DNA from: G963675935 sp963719005
Lineage (GTDB): Bacteria; Planctomycetota; Planctomycetia; Pirellulales; Thermoguttaceae
Length of the DNA: 64,000 nt
NCBI GenBank assembly: GCA_963719005.1
Contig: CAVRAR010000003.1
Span: 124,001-188,000 of the forward strand
Direction: 5' to 3'
Numbering within the stretch: the first letter of the stretch is position 1; every line of letters begins with the position of its first letter. The notes under the pieces were generated by a model. That model was not told the DNA's origin, searched no databases, and was given only the letters and a program-made list of their open reading frames with translations. Shown here in pieces: positions 8,258-17,982 of the stretch. The position numbers were made by a program, and so were the translations under genes.

Positions 8258-9424
8258 TCAGCGGCGGTTATGGGTGTCCCCCTTTCTCCAGCCCCCCTTT
8301 CTCCAGCGAAACGGCTCGTTTGATACTTCGTAACCGGGGCGGAGCCCGACGTTCAACAGCAGCCCGATCGCCGTTGCGTGGGCCAGCAGGCCCGAGCCAC
8401 CGTAGCTCACCAAGGGCAGCGACAAGCCGGTGATGGGCAAGAGGCCAACGTTCATGCCGGTGTTGATGATGACCTCGACGCCGAACAGCGCGGCCACGCC
8501 GGCGGCCAACAATCGTCCAAACGGCTCCCGCGTCTCCGCGGCGATGCCCAGCCCTCGTCCCACAAGCACGGCAAAAAGAGATAACGTCAGCACCATGCCC
8601 GGCAGCCCCAGCCGCTCGCCCAACACGCAAAAGATGAAGTCGCTGCGGGCCTCGGGCAAATAATACGCGGCCCGATCCTCGGTGGGCTGACCGGCCGCCA
8701 AGCTTCCCCAGACGCCGCCGAGCGCCCGCATCCGTTTCGCCTGGTGCAACTGATAGGCGTCGTCGCTCGGCCGGCAGTCGGGAGGAGGCTGATCGAATAG
8801 GGCCGTGATGCGAGACTTCTGGTCACCGCTCATCTGCGTCCACAACAGCGGCAGCACCAGCAACCCCGCGATCGCCACACAGGCCAAGTCGCTGCGCTTC
8901 GCCCCGGCGGCGAAAAGCATCGCGAAAAACACCGGCAGAAGCACCAGCGACGTTCCCAGGTCGGGCTCCTTGAGAATCAACAACACCGGCAATAGGGTCA
9001 AGATCAGCGGCGTCACAAGCCCGCGGAGCCGCCGGTAATTGTCCCGATACATCAGATATCTTGCCATCGCCAAGACGAACGTCAGTTTTGCCAAATCCGA
9101 CGGCTGCACTCCGACCGAACCCAATCGAATCCAGCGATGCACGCCGTTGATCGCCGGGCAACCGTACACCGCCGCCAGCAACAAGACGGCGAGAAGAAAC
9201 AGCCCGTAGCTGAATCGCTCCAAGATGCGGTAGTTGAACGCCGTCGCCAGAAACATGACAGCCAAGGCGATCACGGAATACGCGATCTGCTGGCGGAGAA
9301 AGCGTCCGCTGCCTTCCGTGAGATCCTCCACCCGCGCAACTCCAATCCATCCCAATCCAACCAGCAGAAGCGTGGCGGCGATAATCGACCAGGGCAATCG
9401 TCGAACCCAGAGCGCCGTTTTCAC
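8258..9424 (-). CDS. rodA: Rod-shape determining protein RodA (SEDS glycan polymerase)
   Basis: The 388-residue protein has about ten hydrophobic segments, the GVHRWIRLGSVGVQPSDLAKL loop and the EARSDFIFCVLGERLGLPG and LSLPLVSYGGSG signatures of the SEDS family (RodA/FtsW/SpoVE). These polymerise peptidoglycan glycan strands in the inner membrane with a class B PBP partner. The length and the spacing of the loops favour RodA over FtsW. The C-terminal tail (WRKGGWRKGDTHN) is extended by a short direct repeat. It is transcribed away from the TIGR03000 gene; no partner PBP gene is in view. Confidence 0.92.
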   Translation of the reverse strand: MKTALWVRRLPWSIIAATLLLVGLGWIGVARVEDLTEGSGRFLRQQIAYSVIALAVMFLATAFNYRILERFSYGLFLLAVLLLAAVYGCPAINGVHRWIRLGSVGVQPSDLAKLTFVLAMARYLMYRDNYRRLRGLVTPLILTLLPVLLILKEPDLGTSLVLLPVFFAMLFAAGAKRSDLACVAIAGLLVLPLLWTQMSGDQKSRITALFDQPPPDCRPSDDAYQLHQAKRMRALGGVWGSLAAGQPTEDRAAYYLPEARSDFIFCVLGERLGLPGMVLTLSLFAVLVGRGLGIAAETREPFGRLLAAGVAALFGVEVIINTGMNVGLLPITGLSLPLVSYGGSGLLAHATAIGLLLNVGLRPGYEVSNEPFRWRKGGWRKGDTHNRR

Positions 9425-9807
9425 GGGTCAATTCTTTCGCGGTGCACAGCCGACCTCGCTTGCGGGCCGCGACCTGTCCAGCCAGCCACAACCGTACAAA
9501 CGCCAAAAATCGCGGTGCCTTCCAGTGGCGCGAGCGTTGCTGCGGCACGTCATAGCTGTAAGCTACCGTGTTTATTACGGTTATGTCAATTGCGACAAAA
9601 ACACCGGCCGTTACACCACGCCTCCGCCAGCCGGCGTGCCGGGTACTGGGTGCAACAAAAAAGCGGCTTAAATTGCGTGTTTGTCGCAGTCTGCGGTACC
9701 AGACAAGTCTTCCCAGGCTACTTGATTTTCGTCGACCGGCTGCTATCTTTGTTACAGTGTGTTAACTGGGGATTTCGTCGTCCTAATTGGAAGGGAGCAA
9801 GAAACAG
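9425..9807. other. Intergenic region between divergent rodA and the TIGR03000 gene
   Basis: About 380 bases that must hold both promoters. The only suggestive string is ATTACGGTTATG near 9578. The segment 9690-9760 is relatively AT-rich and precedes the plus-strand gene. No clear operator, RNA or repeat is visible. Confidence 0.4.
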
Positions 9808-10630
9808 ATGAATCGTACAAGTTGGAAGTGCTTACTGATTGGTGTGGTGGCGGCGGTTGCCATTTCGGCTGTGGCTCCTCAAGCGGATGCTTGCGGCGGT
9901 CGGTGGTGTGGCTGCGGCTGGGGCTGCGGTTATGGCGGCTGTGGGGTCGCTTGCTACTCGGGTTGCTGCGCCGTGTTACGGCCTAGGGGGCTGCTGCGGC
10001 TCGTACCTGACCAGCGATTGGTATCTCTGTGCTCGGCCGTGCCGCTGCGCGGCGCCCTGCCGGTGGTATGGCGGTTGCGGTTGGGGTTGTGGTTGGCGTA
10101 GTTGCTACGGCTGCGGTTACGGCTGCGGCTGGGACTGTGGCTGCGGCTATGGCTACAGCCCTTGTTGCGGCGAGACCCCGATGACGGGAGGCGTCGCCGT
10201 TCCGGGCACGATGACACCGTCTACACAGACTCCGACTCCGGCCAAGAAGCCCGTGGTCGAGCCGCCGGCGGAAATGCCCAGTGGCCCCACGACCACCGAA
10301 CCGGCTCCGGGCGCATTGCCCTCGCCGACGCCGAGCAAGACCACCTCGTATTCCATCGAGCACAGCGGCGTGCTGACCGTCTGGGTGCCTTACGACGCCA
10401 AGGTGACGGTAAACGGTCGAGAGACCAAGAGCACCGGCAGCCGACGTCAGTTCATCTCCTATGGTTTGAAGCCGGGGCTCAACTACAAGTATGTGGTCAA
10501 GGCTTCGGTAGTACGCGAAGGGCAGACCGTCGAGGATACCCGTACAGTCAACCTGACGGCCGGCCAGCTTGAATCCGTGGCTTTTGGCTTCAATCTGACG
10601 GCGCCCGAGCAAATGGCGGCGTCCAAGTAG
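9808..10630 (+). CDS. Exported Cys/Gly/Tyr-rich protein with TIGR03000 domain; frame break near 9970
   Basis: An ATG at 9808 starts a signal peptide (CLLIGVVAAVAISAVAPQADA) followed by many C-G-W/C-G-Y units in two clusters. After one surplus base around 9960-9975 the frame changes and the Cys-rich part continues, then a Pro/Thr-rich linker, then a C-terminal domain of ~75 residues (VWVPYDAKVTVNGRETKS, SYGLKPG, YKYVVKASV). This is the planctomycete TIGR03000 module. The pattern suggests a surface or periplasmic protein with disulphide-bonded repeats; the function is unknown. A strong terminator follows. Confidence 0.8.
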
Positions 10631-10660
10631 CCGGACGACGAATGAACCATTGAACAAGCA

Positions 10661-10700
10661 AGCCCCCTCGGCCGGTCTTTTGCCGGCGAGGGGGCTTTTT
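10661..10700 (+). terminator. Rho-independent terminator
   Basis: The hairpin AGCCCCCTCGGCCGG / CCGGCGAGGGGGCT with a short loop is followed by TTTTT at 10696-10700. It lies 30 bases after the TIGR03000 gene stop and ends that transcript before asd. Confidence 0.92.
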
Positions 10701-10796
10701 CTATTGCCTTGGCTCACTCCGTTAGGGCTGATTTCCCGTTGAGATTTCGACCCAAGCGTGCGATAATACTGGTTTCCCCTTTACAGGAGACTCTCC

Positions 10797-11807
10797 GTGT
10801 TTGATTGTGTCGCGGTCGTGGGCGCCACCGGCGCCGTGGGAACGATCATTCGCCAACTGTTCGAAGTCCGCAAGTTTCCTTTTCGCACGATGAAATTCGT
10901 GGCGTCGAGCCGCTCGGCCGGCAGAAGGATTCCCTTCGCCGGGCAAGAGATCACGGTTGAGGAGTTGAAGGGGCCGGTTTTCGACGGCGTGGACCTCGTC
11001 ATCAGCAGCACGCCCGACGAGGTCGCCCGCGACTTCATTCCCGACGCCGTTCGACGCGGCTGCGTGGTGATCGATGAGAGCGGCTATTGGCGAATGGACC
11101 CCAACGTGCCCTTGGTGATTCCGGAGGTCAACGGCCACGCGATTGGAAGGCACCGGGGGATCATCGCCAGCCCCAACTGTTCGACGACACAAATGGTCCA
11201 AGCCCTCAAGCCGCTGCACGACGCCGGCCGCGTGCTTCGCGTCGTCGTCAGCACCTATCAGGCGGTCAGCGGTGCGGGCCTGGCCGGCAGCCGCGATCTG
11301 GCCGGCGGCACAAAGGCCCAGTTGGCCGGCGAGTCGTACAAGTGCGAATGCTTTTCCCATCCGATCGCTTTCAACTGCATTCCGCAGATCGGCTCGCCCA
11401 AGCACAAGGGCTACACGTCGGAAGAGATGAAGATGGTGTACGAGACGCGGAAGATGCTCGAAGACGATGCGATTCAGATCTGCCCGACGTGCGTCCGCGT
11501 GCCGGTGGGCAACTGCCACAGCGAGAGCATCTTGGTCGAGACCGAGCGAAAGATCACGGTCGAGGAAGCCCGCGGCCTGTTCGCCGCCACACCGGGATTG
11601 GTGGTCGTGGACGACCTCGCGAAGAAGGAATATCCGATGCCGCTGAATTGTGATGGTCGCGACGAGACGTTCATCGGCCGGATTCGCGAGGACATCTCCA
11701 GCCCCAACGGTTTAGCGTTCTGGTGTGTAAGCGACAATCTGCGCAAGGGTGCCGCCACCAACGCGGTGCAGATTGCGGAGTTGCTGGTGAAAGAATCTAA
11801 GGCATAG
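10797..11807 (+). CDS. asd: Aspartate-semialdehyde dehydrogenase
   Basis: The 336-residue enzyme reduces aspartyl phosphate to the semialdehyde on the route to lysine, methionine, threonine and diaminopimelate. GATGAVG near residue 9 binds NADP, SPNCSTTQ near residue 128 holds the catalytic Cys, and GAGLAGSRDL and the VPVGNCHSES region carry substrate and His residues. The start is GTG 10797, six bases after CTCTCC; AGGAG at 10783-10787 is its ribosome site. Length is standard and the frame is intact. No partner biosynthetic gene is adjacent. Confidence 0.95.
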   Translation: MFDCVAVVGATGAVGTIIRQLFEVRKFPFRTMKFVASSRSAGRRIPFAGQEITVEELKGPVFDGVDLVISSTPDEVARDFIPDAVRRGCVVIDESGYWRMDPNVPLVIPEVNGHAIGRHRGIIASPNCSTTQMVQALKPLHDAGRVLRVVVSTYQAVSGAGLAGSRDLAGGTKAQLAGESYKCECFSHPIAFNCIPQIGSPKHKGYTSEEMKMVYETRKMLEDDAIQICPTCVRVPVGNCHSESILVETERKITVEEARGLFAATPGLVVVDDLAKKEYPMPLNCDGRDETFIGRIREDISSPNGLAFWCVSDNLRKGAATNAVQIAELLVKESKA

Positions 11808-12176
11808 AGTCCAAAGCAAGAGCTTATATAGGTTTGTTCAGGGCTGGGCCATGAGTGATGAGCAGTTTACATTTGACGTGGACGCGCCGGTTCGACGCGT
11901 CACCGATGATGCCATTCTCAGTTCCCTTCGAGACTTCGTTGCTCAAATCCAGTCGGAAAAACCGACTGGCCTCGCGTACGACGCGTGGCCTGCCAAAATC
12001 TGTACTGCGGCAACCGTAAGCGAACGCTTTAGAGGTTGGCGAAATGCACTCAAGAGAATCGGCAGAGATGTTGCAGGAATTAGACCGTATGAGTATTCTG
12101 CCGAGGAACTGCTCGACAACCTTGAACGGATTTGGAGAGAACTCGGCTATCCGCCCGGCAAGAGAAAACTTGTTAA

Positions 12177-13083
12177 GAGGTTCTAACAAAACTCCAGTAC
12201 GCGGTTCCAGCAGATCATGGCACAACCGATGATTAGGAACGCATCGTGAATGTCCGGTCGTTTCTCGTAACGCACCCGCAGACGACGCCAGTTGAAGAGC
12301 CAATCGAAGCAGGCTTCAACGACGTAGCGGAATTTGCCCAGGCCGCTGCCGTGCTCGGTGTTGCGGTGAGCAACCAGCGGCTTGATTCTCCGCTTGCGCA
12401 GGGGTTTACGAATCTTGGCTTCCGCATCATAGGCTCGATCCGCGAGCAGTTCATCGGGACGCTTGCGCGGTGCGCCGCGAGGTTGCTTGATCGGTGGAAC
12501 TGCGTTGACCAAAGGAATAGCCATCTCCGAATCGTGGCAATTCGCGCCGGTGTGGGTAATGGCCAGAGGCGTGCCGCTGCCGTCCACCATCAGATGACGC
12601 TTCGAGCCATTCTTGCCTCGATCCGTGGGATTTGGGCCCGTTTTTGCCCCCCAAAAACTGCTCGCACGGAGCAACTGTCGATCGCGGATGTTGACCAGTC
12701 GATTTGGCCTGCCAATCCCAATTCGTCCAAAAGTAGCTTCCATATCCGCTTCCAGACACCAGCCACGTGCCAGTCGCGGAGTCGTCGCCAGCACGTCATG
12801 CCGCATCCGCAGCCCAACTCCTGCGGAAGATATTCCCACGGACAACCCGTTTTCAATACGAAGAGAATCCCCGTGAGCGCCGCACGATCGGAAACTCGCG
12901 GTCGGCCTCCTTTCGGCTTGCCGCGTTCGCGCGGCAGCAAAGGCTTGATTCGCTCCCAAAGCGCATCGGGCAGCAGTGGCTTGGCCATAATATCCTCCCT
13001 GACATATCTGTTGGTTGACCAGGTTAGCCCGAGAGTTTAGCAACATTGGACAGATCAGGAAATACTGGTTTTGTTAGAACCTC
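12177..13083. mobile_element. IS5-family insertion sequence (907 bp), 3-bp TAA duplication
   Basis: The ends share GAGGTTCTAACAAAAC as an inverted repeat, and TAA flanks both sides (12174-12176 and 13084-13086). A 3-bp TNA duplication and ~0.9 kb size fit the IS427/IS1031 branch of IS5. The transposase lies on the minus strand in two overlapping frames. Confidence 0.9.
12183..12988 (-). CDS. IS5-family transposase, two frames joined by frameshift
   Basis: The first frame starts at ATG 12988 with MAKPLLPDALWERIKPLLP and RGRP-like and GCPWEYLPQELGCGCGMTCWRRLRDW, the N-terminal DNA-binding region. It includes IDSCSVRA, the first DDE aspartate. The second frame carries GAKTGPNPTDRGKNGSKRHL, LADRAYDAE (second Asp) and the C-terminal RRLRVRYEKRPDIHDAFL with the Glu region. 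The change falls at a TTTTTGGGGGG run near 12650, as in IS427-type elements that use programmed slippage. Length after joining is ~265 residues, normal for the group. Confidence 0.88.
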
Positions 13084-13497
13084 TAAGTATGGCGCAGGTA
13101 TTTCCGAGCGGCCGTACGTAATCCGTTGGGGTAGCGTTAGGAAAGCGTGTTGCCTTCTTGCACAATACAAGAATGGCGATATTTCGCAAGATCAACTCCT
13201 TGGCAGTAAATCACCATCGGCAAGGGGAACGATTCCGCTAAAGGTTCGATGGGATGTCATGAAACAGGGCAATTACATGTGTGCAAAATGCGGCTCGCGG
13301 CCGCCGGACGTTTCCCTCGAAATCGACCACATCGTTCCGCTGGCCCAAGGCGGCACGGATGCGACCGCGAACCTCCAAGTGCTCTGCAATCTCTGTAATC
13401 AAGGGAAAAAAGCTCGCATGGAGTGACCTTGCCAGACTGGACGTCGCTCGTTGACGACCCGATTCCCATTCATATAATACTCTTGTAGGGAATACGT

Positions 13498-13899
13498 ATG
13501 ATCCCTGATTTTGGCGAACACGGTTACTTGCCGGCAGGAGTTCATCTTGCATCGCTTGACGAGATCGAGGCGCGCTTCGGGCGGCAATCGGAACTTCGAC
13601 AAGTTCAAATGCAGTCGTTGCGTTGGCTCGTGGAGCTGGCGAGAAGGGCCGGCGTGCGACGATTGATTATTAACGGCAGCTTTGTCACGGAGCGATTGGA
13701 ACCAAACGACGTCGATTGTGTTCTGTTGGCGGAGCCGGGCCCTTCGCGAGATACGGGCGCCAGCCGCGAGATTCTCAGCGGCTTGCCCTTTCTCCAAATC
13801 GCCTTGATCGGCCAAGAAGATTTCGATTTCATGGTCGATACGGTCTTTGCGACCGATCGAAAGTGGATTTTCAAGGGAGTGGTGGAGGTGGTCTTATGA
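13498..13899 (+). CDS. Nucleotidyltransferase-like protein (DUF6932-type)
   Basis: The 133-residue protein has LIINGSFVTERLEPNDVDCVLL, which matches the G-S-F/G-S-x-(n)-P-x-D-x-D pattern of minimal nucleotidyltransferases, with the two Asp of the metal site. Short proteins of this type occur in MNT-type antitoxins and in DUF6932 proteins. It overlaps the next gene by four bases (ATGA at 13896-13899), suggesting one translational unit. No HEPN motif is seen in the neighbour, so a HEPN/MNT pair is not supported. Confidence 0.7.
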   Translation: MIPDFGEHGYLPAGVHLASLDEIEARFGRQSELRQVQMQSLRWLVELARRAGVRRLIINGSFVTERLEPNDVDCVLLAEPGPSRDTGASREILSGLPFLQIALIGQEDFDFMVDTVFATDRKWIFKGVVEVVL

Positions 13900-14108
13900 G
13901 TCTTCAGAGCAAACGAGAACTTGATGTGACGCGGGAAAAACTTCGGTTGCTTGAAGAGCGATACAAGCTCATTGCCGAAAGGCCGTGCGCCGACGAGCAT
14001 GTCCGGGAACTGACTCTGCAGTCGTTCAAGACGATCATCAATCAGATGAAGGAAGAGATCGCGGTTTTCGAGTGCCATGCTTCGCTCGCCGAAACCGGCC
14101 ACTGTTAG
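13896..14108 (+). CDS. Small coiled-coil protein paired with the nucleotidyltransferase-like gene
   Basis: The 70-residue product (SKRELDVTREKLRLLEERYK, ELTLQSFKTIINQMKEEIAVFE) is predicted to be almost fully helical with heptad-like Leu/Ile spacing. It has no known domain. The ATGA overlap with the upstream gene argues for coordinated expression and perhaps a complex. An antitoxin-toxin role is possible but is only inferred from size and arrangement. Confidence 0.65.
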   Translation: MSLQSKRELDVTREKLRLLEERYKLIAERPCADEHVRELTLQSFKTIINQMKEEIAVFECHASLAETGHC

Positions 14109-14151
14109 AACCGGCCTGCCCACTGCATCCTGCCAACCTTCGGAGAGAACC

Positions 14152-16222
14152 ATGCTACCCATTCGCTCGGGGATTGGCATCGCCTTATGCGCCGCCGCGT
14201 TCGCACTTTTACTTCTATCCGAAGCCACCGCGAAAGACGTGCTGTCCGAAGGTGTTGCGTGCCCCGTCGGCTTCGACGCGATGCTTCACGTCGAGCGATT
14301 GCCGGAGTTTTTGCCAAACGGCACGCAGACGAAGCAGTTCATCACCTATGACCCGATGGGCACGAACGTCTCGGGTTATTTCAAGCGTTACGAGGAAAAC
14401 GGCGAATACGTCTTCTTCGACGAGATCGGGCCGGGCTGCCTTTACCGGCAGCAGATGAACGTCTTCACAAAAGTGACCAAGTTTTCGGCCGAAAAAACCC
14501 ATATCCGGTACTATTTCGACGATGAGACAAAGCCGCGGATCGACATGAGCTTCGCCGAGTTCTTCGGCAAGGGGGGCAAATACACGCCCCCGTTCTCGCC
14601 GCCGCTGGCCTATTTCGACACGCTCGGCTTGCAGTGGAACGAAGGACCGGGCACGTACGCCAACATGTATTACCCGTTGCCGTTTCGGAAGCGGCTGAAG
14701 ATCACGGCCTACGATCCGGCCGGCATGAAATGGTACGAAGCCACGTGGTTCCAGTATACGTACCTGAAGTATCCGCCCGGCACGCCCGTCGAGACTTGGA
14801 AGGGCAGGGGGGTAGATTCGCCGGCGGTTCGCAGACAATTCGAGCAGGTCGGCAAAGACCCCAAGCCGCCGCTTGACGGCAAGACGCACAAGACAACGCT
14901 CTCGCTTGCCCCCGGCGAGACGAAGACGGCGTTCGATCTTTCCGGCCAAGGCGCGATCACATCATTGCGGCTTCACCTGGTCCCGTGGTCGGCCGACACC
15001 TTCTTCCATACCGGCATTCGCATCACCTGGGATGGTTTGGCCACTCCTTCCGTCGATATGTCGCTCGGCTCCTTTTTCGGCGGCGGCGGCGACACGATCG
15101 GCGCCGAAGACGTCTCCGGCAAGACGCTGGCAACGCTGTTCTTTGGCTTTGACGCGAGAACCGGTTGGTGCTACGCCTACTGGCCCATGCCATATTGGTC
15201 ACGGGCACATATTGAGCTAATCAACGACTCGAAGACGGAGATTTCCGGCCTTCAGGTCGAGGCGACGACGGCAACGTCGCCGGCGATCAGCTACAATCGC
15301 GGGAAGACGGGCTATTTCTGTGCCAAACGCACCGTCGATATCTCGCCCGTCGGCGCGCTCTATTCCCGCGCGTTTCAGGCCCGCGGCCGCGGCAAGGTCG
15401 TCGGCCTGACGATGTACAGCACCGGCTACAACATGGACGGCGACGAGTACACGTTCATCGACGGCTCGCGCACGCCGCAAATGCACGGCGACGGCACCGA
15501 AGACGACCACAACCAGGGCTGGGGCGGGTACGCGGTCCAAAAGCCTTACTGGGGCGGCCTGGTCAACGGCTTCCAGGGCGGCTATCGGCTCTATATCGCC
15601 GAGCCCTATCTTTTCGACTCCTCGATCGACATCTTCTACGAGCACAGCAATTGCGGCCCCGCGAAGGATCGCGGCCAGAAGACCGATTTCACCGTCTGGT
15701 ACTATTTCGACAAGCCCGGTGACTGCAACCTGAAGCTCACCGACGAGTTCGACGTCGGCAAGCCGGCGAGCGAGAAGGCACATCAGTATCACCTTATCGG
15801 CGAGCGATGGTCGGGCACGACCGCCAGTTCGTACGACCGTATGGAACAGCCGCCAAAGACGGCAACGACGACCGACGACGGCCGTGCGTTTTCCGGCAGT
15901 AGTGAATTCACCGTGAAGATCGACCCGAGCCAATGAGGGCGTCAAAATCCGCCGCCGCGTCAACCGGAACCGCAGCAACGTGCAGCGGACGAATGTTTAT
16001 GTGGACGGGCAATTGATTCCCGACGCACCGTGGTACGTTTGCGACTTGCCGGTCGATCCTGCCGTGGCATTTCGCGATACCGACTACGAAATCCCGGCCA
16101 CGTACACCAAAGGCAAGGACCACGTTACGATCAAGCTGCAACACGTTTCCGGGCAGAAGGACAACGCAACGAACGAATATTACTACTGGGTTTATTGCTA
16201 CGGCCGCACGCCGGTCAAATAG
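14152..16222 (+). CDS. Exported DUF2961 (GH172-type) protein, frame break near 15933
   Basis: A signal peptide (IALCAAAFALLLLSEATA) precedes a two-jelly-roll DUF2961 region with FITYDPMGTNVSGYFKRY, IRYYFDDETKPRIDMSFAEFF and the C-terminal IDGSRTPQMHGDGTEDD and YLFDSSIDIFYEHSN segments. The family includes GH172 enzymes acting on fructose or arabinofuranose linkages. After SEFTVKIDPS a surplus base turns AAT GAG into an in-frame TGA; in the next frame NEGVKIRRRVNRN and VYVDGQLIPDAPWY complete the protein to 16222. ATG 14152 is chosen because it precedes the signal peptide directly. A second family member lies at 36363-37575. Confidence 0.85.
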
Positions 16223-16279
16223 TGGCGAAAGCAGTGGCGGCTGGGGGATCCTCCGTTGCGATCGGGCATTTCCACTTTC

Positions 16280-17149
16280 ATGCGAACTCTCAAGCTCACC
16301 ATCGCTTACGACGGCACGGCCTACGCCGGCTGGCAGTTCCAGCCGGAGCGGCCGACCGTGCAAGGAACGCTCGAAAACGCCGTCGCCAAGGTCACCGGCC
16401 AGCACGTTCGGATTCTGGCCAGCGGCCGGACCGACGCGGGGGTTCATGCCTTGGGCCAGGTGGTCGGGCTGCGCACCGATTCCGCGCTGCCGCCCGAGGT
16501 GCTGCTGCGAGCCATCAACGCCAACCTGCCGCACGACGTCGCCGTGCTCGACGTGGCCGAGGCGCCCGACGGATTCCACCCCATCGCCGACGTCATCCGC
16601 AAACGCTATCGCTATCTGATCCACGACGGCCCGGTCCGCGACGTCTTCCAGCGGCATTTTGCCTGGCATTACGTCTACGGCCGACTCGATGCCGACGCCA
16701 TGAGCCGCGCCGCCGCCGCCCTGTTGGGCACGCACGACTTCAGCAGCTTCGAGAGCAGCGGAGCCAAACGAAAAACCAGCGTGCGCACGGTCTTTGAAAT
16801 CACCGTCGAGCGGGGCAGGGCAGGGCAGGGGCCGGGAGAGAGAGCAGGGATTAGGGATCAGGGATTAGGGATGGGGGACGGTCATAACGCCCCGCGACTG
16901 CGGTCGCGGGGGATATGCCATCCCGATCCCGACGACTTCATCACTATCGACATCGAGGCCGACGGATTTCTCTACAACATGGTTCGGGCAATCGTCGGAA
17001 CGCTGGTGGAAGTGGGCCGTGGCAGCCGGCTCGAAAGCTGGCCCGGCGAAGTCCTCCGTGCCCTGGATCGCCGCGCCGCCGGCCCCACTGCCCCGGCGCA
17101 GGGGCTCTGCTTGGCGAGGGTTCAATACACGGCACGTTCCAGCGGCTGA
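16280..17149 (+). CDS. truA: tRNA pseudouridine synthase A, with a low-complexity insertion
   Basis: TruA converts U38-40 in the tRNA anticodon arm to pseudouridine. The N-terminal YDGTAYAGWQFQPERPTVQ and LASGRTDAGVHALGQ (catalytic Asp) are intact, as are RKRYRYLIHDGP, HDFSSFES and the end ADGFLYNMVRAIVGTL. Between residues ~178 and ~215 there is a 35-40-residue insertion encoded by GGGCAGGG and GGGATTAGGG repeats, in a loop between strands of the second domain. It keeps the frame. Its start is ATG 16280 shortly after the previous gene; no clear ribosome site is seen. Confidence 0.93.
   Translation: MRTLKLTIAYDGTAYAGWQFQPERPTVQGTLENAVAKVTGQHVRILASGRTDAGVHALGQVVGLRTDSALPPEVLLRAINANLPHDVAVLDVAEAPDGFHPIADVIRKRYRYLIHDGPVRDVFQRHFAWHYVYGRLDADAMSRAAAALLGTHDFSSFESSGAKRKTSVRTVFEITVERGRAGQGPGERAGIRDQGLGMGDGHNAPRLRSRGICHPDPDDFITIDIEADGFLYNMVRAIVGTLVEVGRGSRLESWPGEVLRALDRRAAGPTAPAQGLCLARVQYTARSSG
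16811..16925. repeat. G-rich simple repeat inserted in truA
   Basis: The stretch contains three overlapping GGGCAGGG copies (16813, 16818, 16823), then GGGATTAGGGATCAGGG units and a hairpin CCGCGAC/GTCGCGG. It keeps the reading frame of truA and resembles repeats at 205-256. Confidence 0.65.
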
Positions 17150-17335
17150 ACGGGATGCACTCCGACGGGGGGTTGCGGAAAATAGGTCCCGTCCACAAAT
17201 ACCTCTCCACCGGTGGGAAGGCAGACATTTTCCGCACCATTTTGAGCTGCCTCCCCATTAGCGTAACCTAGGGTTGACTCAGCAGGGAAACACAAGTTGC
17301 CCAAAACTGGACCCATTCTTTTAGGGGAGACATTC

Positions 17336-17743
17336 ATGTTCGCCGCAACGTTCTTTTTTCTGGGGCTTGCCGTGTGCATTTTCGCCGGACTGAGCTGCTT
17401 CGCGCTGGCCAGGTCGGCCAAGCAGACGGTTCAGTTGCCGCCCAATGAAAGAGCGGCATGGAATCGCCTCAAAATCGCCATCATGGAACTGTACTCGCGC
17501 TACGAAAGCACGGAAACCCCAAGGCAGAAGGCACTTCGCTCATGGACGGGAACGCTTGTGATTTGTGCCGGGCTGTGCATGATCGGCATCGTGCTCGAAG
17601 TGCGTTACAATACCATGATCTCGACCAGAAGTGTTGTCTCCGGCCTGACCCGAGAGCATCCATTGTCGTCCCGGCAACTGCAAAGATGCAGCAATCCCGG
17701 CCACACACAAGCCAGGCCGGCTACCCCAACGACGCGGTCGTAG
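17336..17743 (+). CDS. Small membrane protein of unknown function
   Basis: ATG 17336 follows TTAGGGGAGA, a reasonable ribosome site. The 135 residues have a first hydrophobic segment FFFLGLAVCIFAGLSCFAL and a second LVICAGLCMIGIVLEV, with a charged loop between. No family is recognised. The last ~35 residues (rich in Ser, Thr, Arg) look like read-through of non-coding DNA, so the original stop may have been lost. A gene call of medium reliability. Confidence 0.5.
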   Translation: MFAATFFFLGLAVCIFAGLSCFALARSAKQTVQLPPNERAAWNRLKIAIMELYSRYESTETPRQKALRSWTGTLVICAGLCMIGIVLEVRYNTMISTRSVVSGLTREHPLSSRQLQRCSNPGHTQARPATPTTRS

Positions 17744-17982
17744 ACCGTCGCTCTTGGCATTGCCTTTTGTCGCCCCTCCGCTTTCCGCGCTCTGCGCTGC
17801 ATTCTTGCGGGTGGCCCCGATGGTTCGCCGACATTTGCGGCTGCCGGCGATTTGTTTCTGCTGCCGAGACTCCTCAAAGTCGCGGCAATGCCTGCGCTCG
17901 CTGTAACAATCGGCTGTGATGGGTTAGTATGGAGTCTGTGTCTGAGAGACTGGACGCGGCTCGGCGGAGTCGCTGAAAATCC

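Larger units (their letters stand above)
11851..13426 (+). pseudogene. HNH endonuclease gene interrupted by an IS5-family insertion
   Basis: The 5' part (11851-12176) encodes a helical DNA-binding-like region (FRGWRNALKRIGRDVAG, ELLDNLERIWRELG) of the kind that precedes HNH nucleases. The 3' part (13087-13426) encodes a second such segment (IRWGSVRKACCLLAQYKNG) and a complete HNH/McrA-type zinc domain with CAKCG, LEIDHIVPLAQGG, LQVLCNLCNQGK. Removing the IS and one TAA copy joins the halves in frame (CTT GTT AAG TAT GGC) to give 221 residues. The family is linked to homing or defence-type DNA cleavage. As it stands the gene is broken; precise excision would restore it. Confidence 0.88.
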
